11,672 bases of DNA from NCBI GenBank assembly GCA_018985235.1, contig JADGIG010000254.1:1-11672 (forward strand), in the 5' to 3' direction. The notes under the pieces are model-generated. The model made no database searches and had not been told where the DNA came from. It was given only the letters and a program-made list of their open reading frames with translations. The position numbers were made by a program, and so were the translations under genes. Below are positions 6,890 through 11,672 of this stretch, piece by piece (position 1 is the first letter of the stretch; each line of letters starts with the position of its first letter). Source of the DNA: Sanchytrium tribonematis (lineage: Eukaryota; Sanchytriomycota; Sanchytriomycetes; Sanchytriales; Sanchytriaceae).

Positions 6890-8668
6890 ATGGATTCCAT
6901 CTTACCAATGTACAAATACGATGTGAAATTCAACGAATTAATCACTCATCAAATGAATTCTATTAAAATTGAAATCCTTGTCCACCATCCAAGCACATTT
7001 TGGCTCATTGAATTGGTCACTGGTGTTAAAATTCATGTTCAAATGACTGATTTAATGCAATATATAGTCGTACATGACCACAAATACGCAGAAGAAGCCA
7101 TTCAAATGATTTACAAAAGATATTTAAATTACCCAAACAATCAAACAATGCCAATTGATTTATTTTATTATAGTTATCCAAATTATATTAGATCATTATT
7201 ACGCATTATTTACTATGATTTGAGTATTTATTTGGAGTTTACTGGAAATCAAAGTAGCACCATGAAATCTATTTTATTGCTTTTAACGCATGAATTTCAT
7301 TATTCATTACTTGATCAATGCGATTCCAGTGTAACTAATCTATTCATGAATAATTGGAAAAGAGAATTGACATATTTGGATACTTGTACTGTCAACAAAA
7401 CCACATTTTATATCAAAATTCAATCTGCTTGGCAAAGTATAAAAATGAGATGTGCGCAAATGGATGTATTTCAATACAATAGATATTTCATACAAAATAT
7501 TCCATTTTCAATTTTATTGGATTATAATCAACCCAGATATCAATTATTTCTAAATCCCTTGTACGATTTTACAAATATTTCAGATGAAATTCTGATTGAA
7601 TTTGCAAGTTTAAAAGGTGTTTATTTAATTGGAATTTTCAACAAGATAAACAGAAATGATTTAATGGGAAGAATTATGATGTTAATTATAATTTATCAGG
7701 GTTATTTGGAGAGTCAGCAGTATGATTTACGAATTAATCATTATGAAGCCAGTCAAATCCTATTTTCACCTTCATTTATTGAAAACTGTTTAAACTATTC
7801 TAAATCTGATGTAAATTTCGTATTAAATCTGATGAATCTCATTAAATCTTGGCCAAATCTAAATTTAAAGCTGATATATGAAAATTGTCCATCCAATTTG
7901 GATAATGTTCTTGAATTTGACAAAATGAAGTTGAGAAATCCCATTTTAGCTGATATTTACTATGAAAATGATAAATTAATCAGGGGAGATGTTCAAACAA
8001 CATCCATTGAAATTTCAAATGCATGTCAATCCGGATTAAAAATTTTATACGGGATATATCAAAATGATGGTAAAGTGCATAATCTATTAGAAAGTGTAAA
8101 ACTCATTGATGATTCTGTATATTGCCAGAAATATCCAAATTTTATTTATTATTCAATTTTATCGTGGATGATGATTAGTTTGACTAGTATTATCATTCAG
8201 CCATTACTATTTATATGGCCGTTATCGGGTGTTGTTTTCGTGTTGAATATAAGTGCAATCTTTTCCAATTTTTTATTGGTTTCTGCAGAAAGTTATTCGA
8301 ATTTGGTCAAATGTCAAAATATCAAGGAATTAGTCAAGCAGGGACTGGATGATGATCTTGTCAAAGTGTGGACACTAAAACGTTTCTTAAATGGCTCCCT
8401 CTCCATTCAAAAGTCGACTATGTTAGATATTTTACAAAATGGAAATTATAAAATTGGCAATTTTGATATATCTGGTGGCTATACATTTAAGATGTTATAC
8501 GATGCTGGATTCAAATATTCTAAAGTAGGCGTATATCATGTATTTACAGATTTGTATTATTCTAGTTTTTACGTGCTTTCTGGTAAAATTCATAAATTTC
8601 CTTTTCAGATCGCAAATCATGGATATTTGCCAGATATTGAAAAGAATAGGCGCCTTGAGATTGAATAA
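6890..8668 (+). CDS. Hypothetical protein of 592 residues with a hydrophobic hairpin near the C-terminus
   Basis: I do not recognise this protein. The ATG at 6890 was chosen because its context CAAAATGG is strong and leaves 125 bases of divergent spacer; an in-frame ATG at 6794 would add 32 residues. The first 400 or so residues are rich in Asn, Ile, Leu and Tyr and look mainly helical, without signal peptide or recognisable catalytic motif. At about residues 418-463 there is a strong hydrophobic stretch (SILSWMMISLTSIIIQPLLF, then WPLSGVVFVLNISAIFSNFL), most simply two membrane helices with a short turn. The last 130 residues are soluble-looking and contain GGYTFKMLYDAGFKYSKV. This faintly resembles the F-[ST]-x-x-x-L-x-x-A-G-F units found in some ankyrin-associated eukaryotic proteins, but one copy is not enough to assign a family. 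The frame is intact. The gene converges with the glutathione peroxidase gene with 10 bases between stops. Confidence 0.75.
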   Translation: MDSILPMYKYDVKFNELITHQMNSIKIEILVHHPSTFWLIELVTGVKIHVQMTDLMQYIVVHDHKYAEEAIQMIYKRYLNYPNNQTMPIDLFYYSYPNYIRSLLRIIYYDLSIYLEFTGNQSSTMKSILLLLTHEFHYSLLDQCDSSVTNLFMNNWKRELTYLDTCTVNKTTFYIKIQSAWQSIKMRCAQMDVFQYNRYFIQNIPFSILLDYNQPRYQLFLNPLYDFTNISDEILIEFASLKGVYLIGIFNKINRNDLMGRIMMLIIIYQGYLESQQYDLRINHYEASQILFSPSFIENCLNYSKSDVNFVLNLMNLIKSWPNLNLKLIYENCPSNLDNVLEFDKMKLRNPILADIYYENDKLIRGDVQTTSIEISNACQSGLKILYGIYQNDGKVHNLLESVKLIDDSVYCQKYPNFIYYSILSWMMISLTSIIIQPLLFIWPLSGVVFVLNISAIFSNFLLVSAESYSNLVKCQNIKELVKQGLDDDLVKVWTLKRFLNGSLSIQKSTMLDILQNGNYKIGNFDISGGYTFKMLYDAGFKYSKVGVYHVFTDLYYSSFYVLSGKIHKFPFQIANHGYLPDIEKNRRLEIE

Positions 8669-8680
8669 ATGTGATTTATT
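8664..8680. terminator. Bidirectional polyadenylation signal of a convergent gene pair
   Basis: AATAAA at 8664-8669 contains the plus-strand stop TAA (8666-8668). TTTATT at 8675-8680 reads AATAAA on the minus strand and overlaps the minus-strand stop (8681-8679). The two hexamers form a near-palindrome with a 5-base spacer. Both mRNAs would have to run into the opposing coding sequence before cleavage. Confidence 0.55.
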
Positions 8681-9173
8681 ATAGCAATTTTTTGATATCG
8701 TCTTCAAATTTGAGTGGATCATCTTGAGGAGAATATCTTTTTAAAACATTTCCATCTTTATCTACCAGAAATTTGGTGAAATTCCATTTGATACTAGTAG
8801 TTCCCAAAATACCCTTTTTAGAAGTTTTGAGATATTCGAATAAAGGATGCGCATTTTCACCATTTACATCTAGTTTGGCAAATAATGGAAATGTGACTCC
8901 ATGGTTTCGCTTACAGGCAATAGCAATCTCATCACCCTCAAGTGGTTCTTGTCCATTGAATTGATTACATGGAAATCCCAAAATGGCTAAACCCTGATCT
9001 TTGTATTTTTGATGCAATTCTTCCAATCCTGTAAATTGTTTGGCGTAGAGGCATTCAGTGGCTGTATTGACAATCAGCAATGCCTTTCCTTTGTACTCAC
9101 TCATCGAGACATCTTTTCCGTTCAAAGTAGCTTTGAAGTCGTAAATTGTTTGCGTCATGGCAAAGGGGTCCAT
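8679..9173 (-). CDS. Glutathione peroxidase family protein (Cys-type)
   Basis: This 164-residue protein has the usual single-domain length of non-selenium glutathione peroxidases, which reduce hydrogen and lipid peroxides, usually with thioredoxin in the Cys type. Visible motifs are LIVNTATEC with the candidate peroxidatic Cys41, ILGFPCNQFNGQEP with Gln75, ACKRNHGVTFP with Cys87, and KWNFTKFLVD with Trp130 and Asn131. Together these supply the Cys-Gln-Trp-Asn tetrad. Cys87 aligns with the resolving Cys82 of yeast Gpx3, so a 2-Cys peroxidase or redox-sensor role is plausible. The usual Gly after the peroxidatic Cys is Leu here, and the TPQY segment is replaced by AKQF. No signal peptide is seen, which suggests a cytosolic location. 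An in-frame ATG at 9158 (MTQTIYDF) fits the family N-terminus equally well and would give 159 residues. The NTAT segment resembles bacterial members, so old transfer is possible but unproven. Confidence 0.95.
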   Translation of the reverse strand: MDPFAMTQTIYDFKATLNGKDVSMSEYKGKALLIVNTATECLYAKQFTGLEELHQKYKDQGLAILGFPCNQFNGQEPLEGDEIAIACKRNHGVTFPLFAKLDVNGENAHPLFEYLKTSKKGILGTTSIKWNFTKFLVDKDGNVLKRYSPQDDPLKFEDDIKKLL

Positions 9174-9178
9174 TTCAT
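9155..9178 (-). other. Seven-codon upstream frame overlapping the glutathione peroxidase start
   Basis: An ATG at 9178 opens a seven-codon frame whose TGA (9157-9155) overlaps the second in-frame glutathione peroxidase ATG at 9158 as ATGA. The ATG at 9173 lies inside it. If the transcript begins upstream, this frame could favour restart at 9158. If it begins further downstream, the frame is irrelevant. No direct evidence of use. Confidence 0.25.
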
Positions 9179-9434
9179 TTTTAAATCTGCTCTATTGGTG
9201 CAATCTGTACGAAATCCAATAGTCGATGATGACCTGAAAAACAGAGACATGTGCACACAAAAGTAATACAAAAGCACAGGTTATCTCGAGTATCCTGTAC
9301 TGTCTTGATTTTTCATTTTTCAGGTTGATTGTATGAAAAATTTATGAAATTGAATTTGCACCAATAAGTCTCAAATATTTTCCTTGGATTCCTGAGAGAC
9401 AGATCAAAAGCAGAATGATCTATCCTGTATTGAG
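9174..9434. promoter_or_regulatory. Divergent spacer between the glutathione peroxidase and 91-residue genes
   Basis: This is the longest gene-free stretch in the window, at 261 bases. On the minus strand GATTTAAAAAT (9187-9177) lies next to the peroxidase start; the same 11-mer occurs at 10841-10851 before the 86-residue gene. TATCCTGTA occurs twice, at 9291-9299 and 9421-9429. A pyrimidine-rich run ending in CAG (9305-9323) looks like a 3' splice site, and GTATGA at 9331 like a 5' splice site. However, I find no exon whose protein would join the 91-residue frame. No tRNA fold is apparent. Confidence 0.35.
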
Positions 9435-9438
9435 ATGA
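9415..9438 (+). other. Seven-codon upstream frame overlapping the start of the 91-residue gene
   Basis: An ATG at 9415 opens a seven-codon frame (MIYPVLR) whose TGA at 9436-9438 overlaps the main ATG at 9435-9437 as ATGA. The arrangement mirrors that at the glutathione peroxidase gene on the other side of the spacer. It could permit termination-reinitiation, but may be chance. Confidence 0.25.
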
Positions 9439-9710
9439 GTCATTTTTTTATGATTTACGAACTAATATCAAAGAGCATTGAAAAAGCCTCACTTTCTAAA
9501 GGTCAACCATTATATGTCAAAGCAAAACTCAATCAGGTCATTAGAGATTTAGAATTTAATTATCCAATTACTTTTATGAAGATTGCAGATCCGCAAATGT
9601 CTTTTGTTGAAATTGAAGAGCGCATTAATGATTTGATTAAAATGGGTTATTTGGATGAAAATATCGTGAATCAGGATCCAATGATGGGTAAACTCGTTCA
9701 AATTAAGTAA
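9435..9710 (+). CDS. Small protein of 91 residues, possible winged-helix fold
   Basis: The ATG at 9435 (G at -3) begins a complete 91-codon frame ending in TAA. The order of elements resembles the C-terminal winged-helix domain of cullins and APC2: an N-terminal helix, a helix LYVKAKLNQVIRDL, then MSFVEIEERINDLIKMGYLD, which resembles the cullin segment IKKRIExLIERxYLER, and a final beta-like LVQIK. The Nedd8-acceptor segment (IVRIMKxRK in cullins) is absent, and no room exists upstream for the rest of a cullin. It is therefore either a stand-alone winged-helix protein, which could bind protein or nucleic acid, or an unrelated helical protein. It shares a P-I-[ST]-F core with the 86-residue protein at 10880-11140. 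Its stop lies two bases from that of the facing 7TM gene. Confidence 0.6.
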   Translation: MSHFFMIYELISKSIEKASLSKGQPLYVKAKLNQVIRDLEFNYPITFMKIADPQMSFVEIEERINDLIKMGYLDENIVNQDPMMGKLVQIK

Positions 9711-9721
9711 ATTCATTTATT
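9706..9721. terminator. Bidirectional polyadenylation signals at a convergent pair
   Basis: AGTAAA at 9706-9711, a known AATAAA variant, contains the plus-strand stop (9708-9710). TTTATT at 9716-9721 is AATAAA on the minus strand and forms the last two sense codons (AAT AAA) of the 7TM gene before its TGA (9715-9713). On the minus strand the signal is thus wholly inside coding sequence. Confidence 0.45.
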
Positions 9722-10540
9722 ATCAACACCATTGTCAAGCATTGAATCTGTTTTTGATAGATTTAAGCTTGATAAATAACCTTGTTGTCCAACAGAATCC
9801 AATAAATCATCATAAAATCGTATTAAAAATAGTAGCCGAAGCAAATAAGTAAATGCTCTCAATGGTCTATCCAATGTATTTAGTTGTAATTTGCTAATTA
9901 TCAACAAAATGTCAAAAATGCATAAAATGAAAAGAGATAAACTCAATTCTACACTTAATTTCCGTTTAATATCTAATCTATATTCTAAAATTTCCAATAT
10001 TTTACGCAATAAAACGACATATAGCAGAATCTCTCCAATAGCAATCATAAAACTGAAAATAATTGCTAAAAAGTAGCCAGATAATCTCAAATCCATTTGT
10101 GGTATATAATAAGAAATAATGCCTAATGCTTGAGTGGGCAGCATCACTAATAGCAGTAGCCATGGCGTCCATTTGACTAATTGATCAAATTTGGAGTAAA
10201 TAGCCAAAGAATTGATTCTGACAGAATATAAATAATTTGCAATAAAAATCATAATAAACCAAGTCAAGGTACCTAAAATGTCATTTAATAGACGTGGGGC
10301 ATCAAGATACTGCTCACTCATCACTATACATGCATTAAATATCGCACTAAATAGTCCCGTTTGTAGTAAAATGAAGAATAATTTGGATTTATGAGGAAAT
10401 ACGAAATATGATTTAGAGATAGCTGCTAAATAAATGATGATATCCGCTCCAAATAACATGAATGCGAGAGCTTCTGTGATGGAAACCATGCAACAAACAC
10501 TCCAGTTGCAAATGTGCAATACCATGAGGAACGCGCACAT
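9713..10540 (-). CDS. Unknown seven-transmembrane protein, 275 residues
   Basis: The start is the ATG at 10540, with a further in-frame ATG six codons in. Seven hydrophobic helices can be read at about residues 19-41, 54-74, 87-107, 125-146, 155-178, 197-217 and 226-242. They are joined by short loops and followed by a Ser/Asp/Asn-rich tail of about 30 residues. The count and tight spacing recall G-protein-coupled receptor-like proteins, but no E/DRY or NPxxY motif and no other family signature is visible, so no family is assigned. No separate signal peptide is apparent beyond the first hydrophobic segment. It lies in a plasma or internal membrane by inference. A 7TM-RGS gene lies about 9 kb away; a functional link is not shown. 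TGAGTCA at 10543-10549, an AP-1/Gcn4-type site, lies just before the start codon. Confidence 0.75.
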   Translation of the reverse strand: MCAFLMVLHICNWSVCCMVSITEALAFMLFGADIIIYLAAISKSYFVFPHKSKLFFILLQTGLFSAIFNACIVMSEQYLDAPRLLNDILGTLTWFIMIFIANYLYSVRINSLAIYSKFDQLVKWTPWLLLLVMLPTQALGIISYYIPQMDLRLSGYFLAIIFSFMIAIGEILLYVVLLRKILEILEYRLDIKRKLSVELSLSLFILCIFDILLIISKLQLNTLDRPLRAFTYLLRLLFLIRFYDDLLDSVGQQGYLSSLNLSKTDSMLDNGVDNK

Positions 10541-10595
10541 GATGAGTCATCGGTGAGTCTCTTACATGATCAACTATCAAATTAACGATACAAAT

Positions 10596-10778
10596 TCATG
10601 ATTGACTACTCAACACCGCATTGACTTTGTAAATGGGTGAAATGTATCCATTTTTCACTTTGTTTTCACTTGGTTTTCCCTTGGTGGTCGTCCAACTGCC
10701 ACAAGTCAATCGTTTTGCTCTAAAGACTTGCTCGATGACTGTGATTGGTGATTTCATCTGGTAAATCGTTTTGCTCAT
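10596..10778 (-). CDS. Probable small gene, 60 residues, unrecognised
   Basis: The ATG at 10778 (MSKTIYQM) opens a 60-codon frame ending in TGA. The frame continues upstream without another ATG to a TAG at about 10855, so this ATG is the only usable start. Base composition is visibly richer in G and C than most of the window, which favours coding. The product is basic with a conserved-looking core, RLTCGSWTTTKGKPSENKV, and would suit a small mitochondrial or ribosome-associated protein, but I do not recognise it. Unlike the other genes it has no AATAAA at its end. The next gene on this strand starts 55 bases downstream. ATATAT at 10808-10813 lies 30 bases upstream of the ATG, a good core-promoter distance. 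It could be the last exon of a longer gene or a chance frame. Confidence 0.5.
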   Translation of the reverse strand: MSKTIYQMKSPITVIEQVFRAKRLTCGSWTTTKGKPSENKVKNGYISPIYKVNAVLSSQS

Positions 10779-10879
10779 TGTCAGCAAGCAACGTCCATTG
10801 GTTTAAGATATATGAGAAAGGTGCTTGGCTCAATGCACTCGATTTAAAAATCTAGATCGCCCAACATGGTACAGTATCT
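10779..10879. promoter_or_regulatory. Divergent core promoters of the 60- and 86-residue genes
   Basis: This 101-base spacer has two TATA-like boxes. ATATAT (10808-10813) serves the minus strand, 30 bases from its ATG. ATTTAAA (10842-10848) serves the plus strand, 32 bases from the ATG at 10880. The latter lies within GATTTAAAAAT, identical to the element beside the glutathione peroxidase gene. Confidence 0.4.
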
Positions 10880-10894
10880 ATGGATCAAGCAGTG
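10865..10894 (+). other. Nine-codon upstream frame overlapping the start of the 86-residue gene
   Basis: An ATG at 10865 (context AACATGG, strong) opens a nine-codon frame ending in TGA at 10892-10894, overlapping the main ATG at 10880 by 15 bases. It would lower translation of the main frame if the leader includes it. If the TATA-like box at 10842-10848 sets the start site about 25-30 bases downstream, the leader may begin after this ATG. Confidence 0.25.
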
Positions 10895-11140
10895 AAAATC
10901 ATTCAATTGTCCGTCCGAAAAGAGCATGTCATGAACTCCAAAAATCTGAATGATCAAATCAGATTGAAATTGATGTTGCATCGTCTCCGTAAAGAGAATC
11001 CAATTAGTTTCTTAGAGGCAACATCTCCCAATTTAAATAGAGCAGGGATCTTAATGTCTATACGCAAAATGGTGAAGGGAAATCAAACGAGTTACGAATT
11101 TGTTCGTAAAGAAATGAAAGAAATATCACTAAAGAAATAA
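10880..11140 (+). CDS. Small basic protein of 86 residues, unrecognised
   Basis: The complete frame starts at the ATG at 10880 and ends in TAA. The product is strongly basic and mainly helical, with RLKLMLHRLRKENPISFLEA in the middle and RAGILMSIRKMVKGN, then YEFVRKEMKEISLKK at the end. The segment NPISFLEATSP followed by ILMSIRKMVKGN parallels YPITFMKIADP followed by IEERINDLIKMG of the 91-residue protein at 9435-9710. Both genes also have nearly equal length, the same strand and a convergent neighbour with a 1-2 base gap. A common winged-helix-like fold or ancient duplication is possible, but the identity is low. A role in nucleic-acid binding is only suggested by charge. The stop is separated by one base from the facing gene. 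Confidence 0.6.
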   Translation: MDQAVKIIQLSVRKEHVMNSKNLNDQIRLKLMLHRLRKENPISFLEATSPNLNRAGILMSIRKMVKGNQTSYEFVRKEMKEISLKK

Positions 11141-11153
11141 ATCAATATTTATT
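11136..11153. terminator. Bidirectional polyadenylation signal at a convergent pair
   Basis: AATAAA at 11136-11141 contains the plus-strand stop TAA (11138-11140). TTTATT at 11148-11153 reads AATAAA on the minus strand, where it encodes Asn-Lys, followed by Tyr and TGA (11144-11142). The hexamers form an inverted pair with a six-base AT-rich spacer. Confidence 0.55.
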
Positions 11154-11672
11154 CAAAGGTATTTGTAAAGCAGCTTGTATAAAGTGAATAAATGAATCTA
11201 TATCAGTGAATATTTGGTAGAATATCTCGGTTTTTGAGAGGATATTTGGGTTTAGAGTAAATGGAATCTTTTGATTTTTATAATAATACTCAAATCCGAT
11301 TTTATACTCTTTTAAATAATTTAAAACCTCTAAATTGTGAATATAAACGGACTGGACATTGTTAATTTTGCACTTATATTTCACTAAACACAAATCCAAC
11401 CACGTGCAGTCAAATACTTGTCCGTTTGGGTCAAATTCATTGCCATTCGTTTGTAAATATGATCCAATATCACTGGCTTCCATTGGCATTACCGTATTAT
11501 TGACTGCAGATTCGTATGGCTTTAAAACACCACAAACGTGATCAATTAAATTATAAGGGATATTGAAGCTATTAAGCGCATTTGCTACTGATTGACATTC
11601 TACTAATATCTTGAATTTCAGTTTTGAATGAATAAATGAGGATGTGTCGCAAATAATTGGAAGCAAAATTTG
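11142..11672 (-). CDS. Unidentified protein, C-terminal 176 residues (start beyond right edge)
   Basis: The frame is open to the right edge (first visible codons CAA ATT TTG CTT), so the N-terminus lies outside. The TTG at 11666 should not be taken as a start. No known motif is recognised. The visible part is a soluble-looking mixed helix and strand protein, rich in Asn, Ile and Tyr. It has scattered cysteines (ICDTS, VECQS, HVCGV, FDCTW, KYKCK) that are not arranged as a zinc finger, and no membrane segment. The stretch VFDCTWLDLCLVKYKCKI and the tail IFYQIFTDIDSFIHFIQAAL are the most structured-looking. It converges with the 86-residue gene with one base between stop codons. Confidence 0.65.
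   Translation of the reverse strand, partial: QILLPIICDTSSFIHSKLKFKILVECQSVANALNSFNIPYNLIDHVCGVLKPYESAVNNTVMPMEASDIGSYLQTNGNEFDPNGQVFDCTWLDLCLVKYKCKINNVQSVYIHNLEVLNYLKEYKIGFEYYYKNQKIPFTLNPNILSKTEIFYQIFTDIDSFIHFIQAALQIPLNKY

Noticed and set aside
9290-9402. Introns in the 9174-9434 spacer (GTATCC...TTTTTCAG and GTATGA...GAGACAG)
   Set aside because: The splice-like signals are there, but no upstream exon encodes anything that would join the 91-residue frame, and no other gene in the window has a convincing intron.
9174-10879. tRNA or other structured RNA gene in the spacers
   Set aside because: I found no cloverleaf with T-loop consensus or long stem in the spacers by eye. A dedicated scan would be needed to exclude small RNAs.

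Overview
The window looks like nuclear DNA of a compact, AT-rich, gene-dense unicellular eukaryote. An early-diverging fungus or close fungal relative is my best guess, but this is inference. The reasons are a seven-transmembrane RGS protein, a full-domain ZNFX1-type helicase with NF-X1 and RZ zinc fingers, AATAAA polyadenylation signals at gene ends, genes on alternating strands without ribosome binding sites or operon structure, and the standard code with TAA and TGA stops. I see no convincing introns, tRNA, rRNA, mobile element or CRISPR array.

Layout from left to right. At 1-1097 (minus) lies the N-terminal part of a 7TM-RGS protein that runs off the left edge. At 1174-6764 (minus) lies a ZNFX1-like SF1 helicase of about 1,860 residues, interrupted by a one-base frame break immediately after its Walker A motif (4812-4824). 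Divergent from it, 6890-8668 (plus) encodes an unrecognised 592-residue protein with a hydrophobic hairpin. It converges with a glutathione peroxidase at 8679-9173 (minus). A 261-bp divergent spacer leads to a 91-residue, possibly winged-helix protein at 9435-9710 (plus), which converges with an unknown 7TM protein at 9713-10540 (minus). A probable 60-residue gene (10596-10778, minus) and an 86-residue protein (10880-11140, plus) diverge from a 101-bp spacer. The latter converges with an unidentified protein at 11142-11672 (minus) that enters from the right edge.

The striking feature is compaction. The three convergent pairs are separated by 10, 2 and 1 bases. AATAAA signals lie on the stop codon or inside the last codons, often facing each other as near-palindromes that could end transcription on both strands. 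At the 5' side, TATA-like boxes lie only about 20-45 bases upstream of several start codons, so leaders must be very short. The genes do not form an obvious pathway. Two encode heptahelical membrane proteins, one with a G-protein regulator domain; one encodes an RNA-surveillance or antiviral-type helicase; one encodes a peroxide-detoxifying or redox-sensing enzyme.
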